DNA of 64,000 nucleotides. Source: Glycine soja. Its lineage: Eukaryota > Streptophyta > Magnoliopsida > Fabales > Fabaceae. The position numbers and the translations under genes were made by a program. The stretch lies in contig NC_041008.1 of assembly GCF_004193775.1 (NCBI RefSeq), forward strand, positions 43,309,136-43,373,135. The letters run 5' to 3'. This document shows, piece after piece, positions 46,713 to 58,822 of this stretch; the stretch's first letter is position 1; each line of letters begins with the position of its first letter. Under the pieces are notes generated by a model that did no database searches, had not been told where the DNA came from, and worked only from the letters and a program-made list of their open reading frames with translations.

Positions 46713-46764
46713 TAATAGTTTTTCTTGGATCATCAATACCTCCATTTCATATCATCTTATACTA

Positions 46765-47345
46765 TCAAGAAGATTTCAACTCTACACTAGTACTTGATAA
46801 CTCCTTCCCTGAATTTTCTATTGCCATACTTTTGATTTTTTTGCGCATGGTCTTGTACATTTGGTCTAAGGAGATGAAAACCTCCTTCTTGTCAATATAC
46901 CTCATAGACTTCGACATCTTGTCTTTCTTCTTCCCCTTTTGAGCCATTTTCGCTTTAGCTGAGGATTGTCCTCCATTATCCACCTTTTGCTTAATATCCT
47001 TTGGCACATAGGTTTTCATTAGCTTCGTCATACTTAGGTTCTTTTTAGCACTAGTTTTTTTTTTAGGTTTTTGAGGGTTCTGTCCCCCAGTGAAATTACG
47101 TACACGAGTCTTTTCTGTGTCCCTAATTTTCTTGCTATGGTCCCCAGTGAAGACCACATTATCAGCGTTGGACTTAGTGTTCCCCTCTTGATGCTCCTAT
47201 CCAAATTTTAAAATTGAAAATCGAGATCCTCCCTGATTCTTATTCACATCTTTAGTGAGATTCAATTTATGCAATACTAATCCCCCACAATTTGTAACCA
47301 TGAGGTGGGGCTAAATTAGCAACCAAGCCACCACACGGTGGATTT
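46765..47345 (-). pseudogene. LINE ORF1, C-terminal part
   Basis: On the minus strand, NQGGSRFSILKFG (about 47250) is the conserved GSRF region at the end of plant LINE ORF1. It is followed by a lysine-rich tail (KPKKKTSAKKNLSMTKLMKT, then AKMAQKGKKKDKMSKSM) ending at 46765. ORF1 proteins bind element RNA. Stops before the tail indicate decay. Confidence 0.6.
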
Positions 47346-50170
47346 TACCTACAATGCAACTTGTTATTCACACACTTCGTTTTGCTAAGTACATCCATTT
47401 CCTTCTCCTTATTTTTTATTACTATTTATATATACCTTTTAAAACCCTATTTTTATACACCTATCTTTACCTTCTAAATCCTATTCCTAATCCTATTGTT
47501 AATATTATTTAAACCTTAATTTTGAACTGCCATCTTGATTTGTATTCAATATTCTTTAAACCTAATTTTTGTAATACTTCATTTTTCATAAACTTTATTT
47601 GTGATATTGTACATTTTTCTCCATGTGACATTGTGTTTAAAGGTATGTCCATGGTTGGTTTCATGTATTATATAATGTAAAAATTACTTTGTTTTTTCAC
47701 ATTGAAAATATGAGTAACAACAAGCACAAATTAAAGTCGTTGACACACCATCATGTGTCTCCTCACATTTTGCCCAATGGGAATTCCAAAGATAGGTTTT
47801 TAGTATCTCAATATCTAGTGTCGAAATAAGTATTCCATTCAACAATTAATGATTAGTTATTATTGTAGCTCCTAAAGGAAGGTGTGTATGTTCGATGACC
47901 GTCAGAAATTACTTTATACTTTATATAACATATATCGACTTCAAAAAGAAGTTTCTAGAACTATGTGTATTTTTTTAAAATACTTCCGAATATTACTTTT
48001 TGATATTCATATATGTTCTTCCAGAAAATAATTTATTTTCTGTAACTATATTTGATCAAGTAAAAGAATATAATTGACAACAAAAATATAAAGAGAAGGA
48101 AGGGTATACTTAACATACAAGGGGGGTGTAAATAGTGGTTCATAATTCTACTAGACATATATGAGGTGGCAGAGGTGCCGTCCATAATTTTAGATAATTG
48201 GATAAATCTTAGTTTTATACTTACAAGAGGATTACATTTTGCACATTTTCTTTTCTTTTCACATTTTAGCTTTTTTCTCTTTAAATATGCTCTTGACATA
48301 GAACGAGTTACACATTTTTTTTAAAATTAGATGATTCAGGCAAGGTTTTAAATTACGATTGCGATTGAAGTCACATTAGAGTTTTTACAATTATAAGTAT
48401 CGCCCTTCTACAATGTATATTACAGTTGTTGTGACATCAAGTACCCACAACTTACCAAATTTTTTTATAGATATAATCATAATAGCATATAATTGATATT
48501 TGTTTCATTTTTATGAGATATCTAAGATAAAAGATAATTAAAAATATTAGCATATGGTTAAGTATTAATCATGATATTATTTAACTCTGGAATAAATAAA
48601 TTGTAAGACACATGAAAACATACGAGGGCTAACTTGTGTTTTTTTTTTTGCAAATCTTTTAAAAATGTATAACTTTATGTACAACAAAAGACAATGCTTC
48701 ACATATGAAAGTTTTTTTCCCATTAAAACGTTTAGTTTTTAACATTAAAACTTAAATAAATTATCTTCTCTTTTTTAAAGCAAATAAAACAACCAATGAT
48801 AAACAAAAAAAAGCAAACAAAAACTTATAAAACATAATTAAGGAGGAAGGAATGATACCTAAAGATTATATTTGTTCATCATAACGCAAGACAATGTCTA
48901 ATTTTTGGTATCCTGGCCAAGGATTTCATTAATAGATGTAACAGTTACAAGTACTCTTTAAGTAAGCTTCTTTAGGCTCAACAACATGTATTTTACTTAC
49001 TTCTCTAAACAATTTTCCAAGTTTTGTTTTCACTCAAGTGTCTTAAATCTCAAACCCAAGTAGTATGTTAAACAAAGCTTCTTTAGGCTTCAAACAATCT
49101 CACAAATAAAAAGTTTAAGGGTAAATCATAGACTATCAATGTCATAGAAGATAGATGTACAAGTTAAGGCTTAGATTATCTCCTAGACCAAGATATCCAA
49201 AAATAACTATGAAAAATAATAAGGAGAGTGATGCATAAAAATAGTGATCGCACAAGATCAAGTATACCCTATGCAGTAGTAACAGTTGACTAAAGTTCGA
49301 TTATCAAATCCTAGAGACCAATTGTATTTTCAAATAGTTAAATTATTGAACTAAACAGTTGAGATAATTTAAAAGAATATTGAAGTATTTTTATGGTTTT
49401 GATTTTTGAAAGAAAACAAATAAACTATTGCAAAAGAGAAATTTAAGTGATATTAAAAGCTACAAAGATTATGATTCACTAGTAACAATTTCCCCCCAAT
49501 CCTAGTTCTAATGAAGTTCCTTCCTCGGTTAACTACTGATTCACAAAGTCAACCATAGCCTATGGTCAAGGTCAAAGGATGCTCTTTTCCTTAAATTATT
49601 ACTCCAACCATCATAGATATATCAATTTAAGTTAAAGGATATAATCAACTTCAAGTGTAACACCCTTAAATATAGACTTCTAAAATAACCCGCTGATTCC
49701 CCTAAAGAAAATATTATCACAAGTTCGCTTTATTATTAGCTCAAAAGATTAGAAAAGATAGAGGAAATTTTTGCCAAAAAATACAAACTTTCTATTCTCA
49801 ATTATCAAAACTTATTTTCCTTGTTAAAGTGTGCATAATAAATCATAGTAATCACTTATTGTGTTAAAACTACAAGTCGATGAATAAAAGTGAAATGTTC
49901 ATGACATAAATAAACCATACATGCTCAAATAATAAGTAATAATAAATAATTAAATCTCCATGGTCACCAAATATAGATAAATAAGTTTCATGTACTATAA
50001 TAAGTAGCAAAACATAAGCGTAGCATATATAGCTCTAAAGTAACCAGAAACATAAGTAACTAATGATTCAACAGATACAAAAGGTTTGAGCCAAGGTCTA
50101 CCCATCTCAAAATACATAACAAAAGGGAAAAAACTAAGATTCAGAGCAGTCACTTATACCCAAGTCTAAG
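47346..50170. other. Intergenic, AT-rich
   Basis: No gene, RNA gene or TE-coding match is seen. Short decayed phrases such as TTAAATTACGATTGCGATTG (about 48348) resemble the ends of unclassified plant TEs. Confidence 0.5.
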
Positions 50171-50234
50171 TCAGTTGTACCCCAAAAGAAGAAGTATAGT
50201 TAGAAGGAAAAGAGGTCTCCAAAACTCATTAGAA

Positions 50235-50870
50235 AAGTCCTATGAAGAGTCCTCCTTCATCGGCTCCAACTCCATAACAGGGTCATCCTTATCCATAGAT
50301 GGGTCCTCCTCGATATATGTATCCTCCTCCAAATCTTCACCTTCATCCTCAAACACAAGATCCACCAAGTCTATCCCAAGTGGTACCTAAGACTCAGGTA
50401 ACATTGATTGTGGAGACATCGGTGCAAATGAGGTAGCATTAGTGTCCTCAGATGGAGAATTAGATCCTGCAGAGGAAATCGCATCATCCACAGGCAGTAA
50501 GTGCGATTCAGATTGAATAACCACCTCTAGCACAAGCATGACAAAATGGTAGTATGATGATGTGGGTTGGGTCCATCAAATGTAAAAGTCAACTATATGG
50601 GGCCTATAATTTTGTGCATCCACTAGCGTACTATGAAAATGGAGAAAAATGTAGAAATGATCCACATGAAGTGTATCTTCATGCTCCCACCACATCTTGA
50701 TGACATCAATGAAAAATGGGAGATTTAACAGTGTACTCGACATCGGATCCTGAAAATGGTAATAAGGAAGTGAGTACTCCATCCCTTTAGAAATCACAAA
50801 CACGAAGGTTAAGTCCCACATATGACCTAGACAACCACCATGTATGGTATTCTTGCATACATCGCTCACA
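50235..50870 (-). pseudogene. Unidentified decayed ORF with acidic C-terminus
   Basis: On the minus strand a frame from about 50869 reads through stops near 50576 and 50390 and ends with an acidic tail (LVFEDEGEDLEEDTYIEEDP) near 50255. The layout resembles hypothetical ORFs of plant retroelements, but I do not recognise the family. Confidence 0.3.
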
Positions 50871-51224
50871 ACATCCTAATTCGTAATTCTATTCTCACAC
50901 AATTCTTGTCTCTAGCCCAACACTGCCACTAAGCCTCCCAGGTCTTCATGGTCTTATGCAACATATGGATGACAATTGGGAGGGCACGTCACATGTTGGT
51001 ACAGAACATGACACTTTCACCAACCATGGATATGGCTTTGCTCTAGTCAAGAATGCTAAGTGAGGCCTCCAAGTCCCCTGAACTAACCGGAAAAACCCTT
51101 ATTTGGGTTATCACTTCAACATCCCCCAAGTTCCTTCGAATCATTCAGATCATCCTTAAGTGTACCTATTATATGTCATTCACCCTTTCTTAATGAATCT
51201 TCACTAATCCTTTCTGATGAGAAG
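50871..51224. other. Unassigned sequence
   Basis: No frame or motif is convincing on either strand. It is probably the continuation of the decayed ORF region. Confidence 0.4.
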
Positions 51225-51715
51225 TATTAATCTTCGAACGATGGTCATGTTGGTACATGTGAATAGGTGTTATATGGCCAAACCTTCCTTCAAACTACTA
51301 AAGAAGTAGGAGGGAACAAAGTGGAATGAGGAATGTAAAGCCCATTTTAAGAAAATAACAAGATGCTTAATGAAGCACTCGACTTAGCCAAATAACAAGA
51401 TGCTTAGTGAAGCACTCGACTTAGCCAAAAAGACCATCAAAGAAGTCCACATGAGAGTCAATTTGTACCAAAGGAGAGCTAAGAAAAGATACAGCAACCA
51501 GGTCAATCAAAGAAACTTCCAGATGGGCAACTTGGTACTAAGAAAATGTGGAGAAACCCAAAAAGATGCTAGAGAAGGCAAGCTTGCTGCAAACTAGGAA
51601 GAACCTTTCAAGGTTATTGAATCACTTGGGAACGGGACCTACCAACTAAAGAACTTATCCAACAAGGAGATTCCAAGAAGTTGGAACGTTACTGACCTCA
51701 ATTTTTATTATAGTT
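51225..51715 (+). pseudogene. Tat pol remnant: RNase H start fused to integrase end
   Basis: MAKPSFKLLKK, a stop, and EGTKWNEECKAHFKKITR correspond to the region after the RT domain. A 37-bp tandem duplication follows. Then AKKTIKEVHMRVNLYQRRAK, NFQMGNLVLRK and GKLAAN-stop-EEPFKV, ending IPRSWNVTDLNFYYS, are the integrase C-terminal region. Everything between is deleted. Confidence 0.7.
51354..51428 (+). repeat. 37-bp tandem duplication
   Basis: AATAACAAGATGCTTAATGA and AATAACAAGATGCTTAGTGA each open a 37-base copy. The period is not a multiple of three, so it shifts the frame. Confidence 0.9.
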
Positions 51716-52427
51716 AAACTTGTAAATGCTGATGTACTCTTTTTCCTACTCTAACATTTTTTCCTATGAGGTTTTTTGTTAGAGAGATTTAAATGAGGCA
51801 CACCTGAATTTTCCATTGAATAAAAATATTACTTTTATCATTGTTATTGGCTTTATAGATTTGAGAAGAACAATTCATTTCTCTAACTAGAGACCCAACC
51901 TGGTACATATAAAATCGAATAAAGATTTGGCTTACTACATAGATCGACACCCACAGTCGGCTAAAGATAGATAACAAATAACTTAGTTATTTAGCTAAAA
52001 GAAGACCAAAAAAGCTAGGTTACAAATAGACTTAAGATAACTAAGTTAATTGACTACAAATAAACAAAAAAAAAGACAAAGTTATTGACTAAAATTAAAC
52101 TAAATTATTTTGGCTAAAAGTAGACCAAAGAAACTAAGTTATTTAGCTGGAAATTAGACTAAAATACTTGACTAAAATTAGACTAAGTTACATAGCTAAA
52201 AAGTGAGACCAAAACCAACCAAGAGATTCGGCTAACGTTCAATATACGAACAAAATTTGCTAAACACCATTAGGGTAATTGTATTACCAAGTAGTTCCTA
52301 AGTGAGAATTAGAGAATATAACTAAATACAACACTTAGAATAAAAAGGCACTAATTCATATATTAAAAGGGTACCCCATTTGATTTGTCAGGCCTAAACC
52401 TTTACAAAGAGAAATAAAAAAACAAGA
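51716..52427 (+). other. Non-coding part of the Tat remnant
   Basis: Contains a degenerate short repeat around 51990-52220 (variants of GACTAAAATTAGACTAAGTTA and AGCTAAAAGTAGACCAAAG-like phrases). No gene is seen. Confidence 0.55.
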
Positions 52428-54046
52428 TTAAACTTGAGCCAACTTGGTTGGTGCTTCATTCTCGGGTATTTCAACTTCATTGACCAATTCTCCTTGATGA
52501 TTGACATCCTTGTCAACATCAAAAAGGGAAAGGTCAACATCCTTCAAAAAGAACTTGACCTGATGGAGACCTTCTCGATATCGACTTCATGAGACTTTAA
52601 GATCTTGAACTCAGCCTCACCGAGATCACTTTCCAATTTCTTCTCAGCCTTTTCAGAGTCCACCTTAAAGAGAGCAAACTCCTTATTAAGGCGCTCAATC
52701 TTTTTCGTGAGAGCCTTAGCAAAATTCTTACGAAGGCTAATATGATCTATAATGACTCCTTTTGAATCTTGGTCTCCTTTAACTTTGTCTTTGTATCTTC
52801 AAGAGACATATGGGAATCTTTGGCTGATTGCAACAAGGTCTCGTTGGCCTTAGTGGCTTCAATCACGGCTTATTGGGCTTTGGCTCACTCAGCTTGAGCC
52901 TTTCGGGACTCAACATTGGCCTTCTCAAATTCATTAGCCATGAAATCAATAATTCCCCAAGTTCTTGTTGCCATCCAACTAGTTGAGTATGGAAGAATGT
53001 ATGAGGTTTCTAGGATTGAAGTCCTTACCCCAAAGAGAAGTAGTTTCTTCCTTCATAGAAAGGAAAGTGAGGTGGCTCTCAATGGAGGAAGGACCAACAA
53101 TTGGCACTGACTCCACTCTTGGCCTTTTTTAAGGCCTTTCACCTTAAGGACTCGAGTTTTCCCTCTTAGTGGCACTCAGGCTGATGGGAGAGGGAAGAGG
53201 AACCTAGTCATCTTCGATGTTGTCCTGATTCTTCCCTTTAGCCTGTCAACTTGGGTAATCAAACTTGGCCATAATTCCTAAAAAAAAGGAAGCCAGGGAT
53301 AGAACTCGAAAAGAAAGGAAAGAAAAATAACAACAAAATTACTCATGATCCAAATCCACCATCGGAGTTTTCGAGAAAGGCAAGTCCACCAAGGTCTTAC
53401 AGTAAAGAACCCTAAATAACTTATAGAGTACAACCATACCCTCATGATTGGAAAGAGACATGTAGACCACCGGTTTGGAGATATTTTGATATCCAACCCA
53501 TCGATATCACAAAACTCAACAGACTCGAGGAAGTCAGTAATAGACTCATAGGTTAGAAAACTATTTTCATAGGATCTGACTTCCTCATGAACCCGACTAA
53601 GAGTAACCTGTAAGGGTTATGGAAGGGTACTCCTTTCTAATCTTACTAGGTTTTCTAGGAGGAGGAGGAATAAAAGGATGACAGACTAAGACTTGAATGG
53701 TAGTGGCCTCCAACTCTAGGTTAATAACATTATGAGGAGAACTAGGTAGAGGGGACTCAGCCTCATCCTCCCTAGAGATTGAGTGAACTCTAATGTTTGG
53801 GCAAGGTTCTCCCTCAGTAGCTGTAGTGCCACCAGCAGGGGTGGTAGCACCAGCGCCAGGATGAACAACACCACCAATTATGGCAGTACCACCAAGGGGA
53901 ACACTAGATTCCTAGTCACTGGCAGCATTAGAATCGTCGTGATGGTGAGAAGGATCATCATTAGAACGCTCACCAATAAGGCAAACTTCTAGCGACAACA
54001 TCTTGCCCCTGCTAAAGCGCACAGAACCGTCCCTGGAATGAGACAT
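52428..54046 (-). pseudogene. Antisense ORF of the Tat element
   Basis: On the minus strand it starts MSHSRDGSVRFSRGKMLSLE (54046) and ends ENEAPTKLAQV-stop (52428). Several stops and frame changes lie between. Readable parts include SKPVVYMSLSNHEGMVVLYK, LFRVLYCKTLVDLPF and a charged, coiled-coil-like C-terminal third. The function of such antisense ORFs is unknown. No homology is claimed beyond its position and orientation. Confidence 0.5.
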
Positions 54047-54648
54047 AATGAAAAGTTGAGAAGGGTTAAAGTGTGTACCTGGAAGGAAATGGGGTAGTTG
54101 AAAAAAAGAGATTGGAGAGAAAGAGATGAATGGAGAAAATGGTGTTTGGCCAAAGAAGAAAGCACTGAAGCAAAAAAGTTGGAAAAGAAAATTCATCCCA
54201 CCTTTTTATAGTCTTTTGGAAGTTTCTGGTGGTCGAAAGGACACATCCATTTGAATCGTTAGATCTTTCCTTGAAGAGATCACAGATCAACGAATAGGGA
54301 AAGATGTGACCTTTAGATATCCCATCGATGTTTCAAAATTCAAAGAATGAATAAATCATTGCACTTTTCTTGAAAATGTGTGAAAACATTAACTGCATTT
54401 GAACATATGTAACAAATGATAAGATGCTGCTTCAAACTTTTAACCATTTGGACTCAACACTAACTACTTAAATCCCTTTGTGACTAGGCAAAACACTTAG
54501 CTAAAGAAGACATCCCTCTCGAAATCAACTACAATCAAACCTGTTAGTATCACTCGAACTTGGTTGGTAAATAGAAAAGTCAATTAAGGACCTAAGATTA
54601 CTTTTTATAAATAGCTCTTATATCCAACTTTATAGCTTGGGGGACATA

Positions 54649-55080
54649 TGTACTACTCAGACTTGGCAAGCCTCCAAACTCGATGGTCGTCTCAGTAGGC
54701 TACTCAGATACAGGAAATATGGTAGATATAATTAAGGTAAGAGAAAAACTCTATCTTTTACCAGAAAGATAGAGATATCCCCTAAAATCGGATGTTATCT
54801 TATATTAGAGGAAAAAGAAGATAAAATCACATCTTTTCCTATTTACATTATCTTAAAAGGGAAATTGAGATATTATCATCCAAATTCACTTCTGCAAAAG
54901 AGGACCATCAAGATTTTGGTAAACCAACTCTTAGTCTAACCTATTTTTCGATACATGTATACCTCTACACCTTTAATTGGAGCATCAAATTATATTTGTA
55001 GGTACACCCCACCATTGTTCATAGAGAAGCACACAGAGGAACAACACTTTGAGAAGATTTTACCAAATCTAGTAAGAACA
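54649..55080 (+). mobile_element. 3' LTR of the Tat remnant
   Basis: It follows a purine tract (AGCTTGGGGGACA, 54634-54646), starts TGTACTACTCAGAC and ends AGTAAGAACA. It contains TATTTGTAGGTACACCCCAC, a phrase typical of the R/U5 part of legume Tat LTRs. Without a second LTR the edges are estimates. Confidence 0.55.
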
Positions 55081-55093
55081 ATATATGTGTGTG

Positions 55094-55095
<2 letters not shown>

Positions 55096-55133
<38 letters not shown>
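55096..55133. repeat. (AG)n microsatellite
   Basis: About 19 AG dinucleotides, preceded by a short (GT)n. Confidence 0.95.
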
Positions 55134-55138
<5 letters not shown>

Positions 55139-56310
55139 ACTTACTTCAAGAGTAACTCTTTTAGAGTTACTTCTCATCCTCACCTTTGTTTTCTTAAAAT
55201 TTGATGATTGTAATAAGTAACTAATCTTAACATTTAGATTTCAAGAAAATGAATGATTAGGATAAAGAATAACTCTTTGTAAAGTTATCCTTGACTATCT
55301 ATATATGTTTTTTTCCATCTCTCTCCTAACAATTAAAGAAAGTGAAAAGGATCTTATCATTTATTTTTGCTTACATTTATTTTAATAAAATAACAATAAG
55401 AAAAAATATTTTATTTTTAACGTAGAATCCGGAATTTCAATTTTTGCCCCTTTTTGAATCTAAAAATTCCTTTCTTTCAATGGTGTTTTGGTTACCAATG
55501 ACTTTTATTTACTTGGGTATTTGGTGGGGAATAAATTTTTTCATACTCGTAAATCATGATTCCTGAAAGCTATGAATCCCAAGAATCGTGTTTCTTGAAA
55601 TTGAATAAAATTTGTTTGATTGACTATTAAAATCTTAAGATAAATTTGTTTAGAATTAAAGAATTACACAATATTTTTATAACATTAAATATTTTAATAA
55701 AGAGTAAAATGTCATTTTTACCATAGTACAATAAAAAATACTCAAGAAAGTAAGATTCTTACATTCCCCTATTTCCTCATGATTTTTTTTCATAAAAAAA
55801 CCGATTAAAAAACATTCTCGAAAAATATTCTTTCCCACAAATATTATTTTTTTAAAATTGATATCAAAGATGAAAAATTAAATATTTTAACCTATAATTC
55901 TCATAAAAAAAAAAAATCCCCTACCAACCGTACCCTCATAGCAAAAATTGCAATCTCCGGAAATGATTTATATGATAAACGAATCAATGCTTAGTTTTGA
56001 AAAACGTTCACATTCAACTTCAGTTAAAACAATTTGTTACAATTGTTAAAAGCATATTTACTTGCCATAGAATCACATTTGGGAAGGAGAATGGAGTTGA
56101 ACAATGGAATACAAATAATAACATTTTGAATATAATTCATTTTGAATTCAATATTCATAAAATATTTTATATTTATACTGTAAAAGTCATTCAATATTAT
56201 TATGAGAAACAAAAATAATTTACAAGTAAATTTTTCTAACGTATTTTTTTTCAACATCAATTATATAATTTAAAATAATCACACTAAAAAATTTTAAAAT
56301 ATCATCGTCC

Positions 56311-56344
<34 letters not shown>
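56311..56344. repeat. (TTA)n microsatellite
   Basis: About 11 TTA trinucleotides. Confidence 0.95.
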
Positions 56345-56345
<1 letters not shown>

Positions 56346-56991
56346 TATTTTTATATTTTTAACGTGAAATAAGTATTTATCATAAAAAATCATATAATAA
56401 AAAATCATATTTGAAATATTAATAGACTCAATTTTCAAAAATCATATAACATAGATTAAGAAAGATGTTTTATTAAATTGAGTTTAATAAAACTAATTTT
56501 TAAACTTTATTGTATGAACATTAGTTTTATTAAATTTTAAACCAATTTAATTACTAATTAACTGATAAAAAAAAGAATTTAGTTCAACGATGTCTGACAC
56601 TTTTTAAAGACTGATCGACCATTGTCTGGACTGTCCGGTTGTTTTACAAACATTTATCAAACTGTTTTAAAACATATTATAAAAGTGGGCCAATACGAAG
56701 TTGAAAACGCTAGTCAAAGTATTGCGAATATCCTTAAACGCTAGTCATCAGAAATTAGTAATCTTTTGACCATATTTTTAATTAAATAATGGAAATATTT
56801 AGAGAATTTCCTTAAGCACTATCTTGTAAAATTAAATTTAATATATCGGTTGCTGAGTTAGCAGTCAAATTTACAAAAACTATAATTATGATAGTCAAAC
56901 TCCCATATCATATCAAATATATCATTGATAAATAATATAAATATTTTTATGCTAAAAATTAAATATATTATAATTTAATGCTGCAATAATA

Positions 56992-56995
<4 letters not shown>

Positions 56996-57043
<48 letters not shown>
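56996..57043. repeat. (TA)n microsatellite
   Basis: About 24 TA dinucleotides. Confidence 0.95.
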
Positions 57044-57045
<2 letters not shown>

Positions 57046-57212
57046 TCCCCACATGTATTACTACTAAACCTGACTATTGTTTCACACGATTGTGTGTAAG
57101 TGAGAATTCAAAATGTCCGTCATAAAGAATTTTCAAAACTTTCACAATATCATATTAAAGAACACATTTTAATTAACTTTTATAATATCTTAGGTATTCC
57201 ATTGTTACATAT

Positions 57213-57483
57213 TACTTCTTTGCTCTCTAATTATAAGATTTTTTTGCCAGAAGTTTAATTATTCCTTTTTATAAGATAGTTTTATAATTTTAAGATACAT
57301 TAATTAATTTTTTCCCTTACATACTCTTTCTTAATTATTTTGTCTCTAAATATTAATAAAAAAATAATTAAGTGAAATGATATTACAAATAATTGAAAAA
57401 TTTAATATAATTAATTAAATTAATTATTTTTTAAGAGATGTCAATGAATTAAAAATGTCTTATAATTGGAGATGGAGGGAGTA
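57213..57483. mobile_element. Stowaway-like MITE
   Basis: The left end TACTTCTTTGCTCTCTAATT and the right end, read on the minus strand as TACTCCCTCCATCTCCAATT, are inverted partners followed by ATAAGA on both sides. CTCCCTCC ends and TA flanks are typical of Stowaway (Tc1/mariner) MITEs. A second GGGAGTA end-like phrase lies at about 57640. Confidence 0.65.
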
Positions 57484-58822
57484 TTTATTATTCACAAATA
57501 AAAAAAATTAACAAATAGATCAAAAAGAATAAAAAATTTACAAAATTAATCTTATCATTAATTCATTTGTAGATTTTATTATCCATTATTAATATTATAT
57601 GGGACATATTTTCTCGCATGACAATTACTATAGGATAGAGGGAGTATCTAATTAAACCATAAGCTAGAAGATAGTAAATATATATCAAATGTAAGATGTG
57701 TGTCCAAAGTCCAAACAGTCAAACAAAACATAAATTTTTACAGCATAAATCAATTTATTTTGAATGGTGTCACCGACTATAATAAATGTCTTAATTATTT
57801 TATTAAAAAAATCTGAATGGGTAATAAATAAGAATGTAATTAAAGAATTCATAACATAACAAAGAATTAAATATTTATGAAATGTATGACACTTTATAAG
57901 AGAAATGATGTAAGGATCTTTAATAACAAAAAAGAGAATGAGAATTTCCGCGAATTATTCATAATGGAATAATGAAAGCAACTTGATGAATTGAACATGG
58001 TATAGTCCAATGAGTCATTCGTAGCCTGTTCGTTCAAAGCACCATGCACCTGTGACTTACCTTCATGCTCAACATTAGAGACCATAAATGAAGCATCGTT
58101 CGACGACAAACAAAAGAAAGAAACACACCCTACTATGCTATGGAATTCCATAACCACCCACTTGACACACATTAGCATTGGCTACATTAGACACACACAA
58201 AGAAACTGCAATTTCTACTTAACATGATAATTGACACCTCAACAGTGCAAAAACTCATTTAATAACTGTTTTTTTTTTATTTTTTATCTTCCTTCTTGTT
58301 AGATTATACTGTATGACTTATCATATTCTCACTTTTCCCTCTTCTGTTTCTGTATCTCTCATAGTGTTGACTAGCATTTATTGTCAACAACACAATATTC
58401 ATTTCCACTCCAAAATCTATCTATTCAATTCCATCAACAAGAATTCCGAAAACCATCATGCACTTTTGCCATAGAAGATCTTGGTTTTTCATGAACTTGC
58501 AACTCTCTCAAAGGAACAAATCACATGAACGGAAATAAAATTGATATGAAAAAAGAAAGAGGCATTGATTAATTGAAGAAATTCATTTAAAATAGATAAG
58601 TTGAAACAAGTATGTTGAACATGATTTTGCATCTAACCTAAAACACCAGCAAATAAAGCATTGTAGAGACCCCCCTCCTCTTATTTTACCCCCATGACAA
58701 AATCTAACAACTAACACACTTCCAGCAAGACCCATAACATGAACAAAAAAAAAAACGACACATTTAGAGAGATCTTTGTTTATTTGCTGTGTTCTTGCTC
58801 TCATGTTGTCACTTCAGATCAT
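57484..58822. other. Intergenic, downstream of the AHL gene
   Basis: No gene is firmly supported. Part of 58400-58822 is probably the AHL 3' UTR and flank. Confidence 0.5.

Larger units (their letters stand above)
44935..47345 (-). mobile_element. LINE (non-LTR retrotransposon), partial
   Basis: On the minus strand the end of ORF1 (about 47250-46765) is followed by the start of ORF2 with an endonuclease domain (about 45735-44935). RT is absent. A TIR element (45873-46712) is inserted between the two ORFs. The fragment ends near the 3' end of the copia element. Confidence 0.7.
51225..55080 (+). mobile_element. Tat-lineage Ty3/gypsy remnant with antisense ORF and 3' LTR
   Basis: A fragment of the RT/RNase H junction (51260-51380) is joined to the integrase C-terminus (51395-51715). 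This is followed by a non-coding stretch, an antisense ORF (52428-54046), a purine tract (54634-54646) and a 432-bp LTR. An antisense ORF between integrase and 3' LTR is known from Grande/RIRE2-type Tat elements. The 5' half is missing. Confidence 0.65.
55134..57200. other. Intergenic, AT-rich
   Basis: No gene is seen. It contains the (TTA)n and (TA)n tracts listed separately. Confidence 0.6.

Noticed and set aside
57894..58178. 94-aa minus-strand ORF, considered as a small secreted peptide gene
   Set aside because: It has a weakly hydrophobic N-terminus and a LDYTMF phrase but no recognised peptide motif or promoter. Support is too weak to list as a gene.
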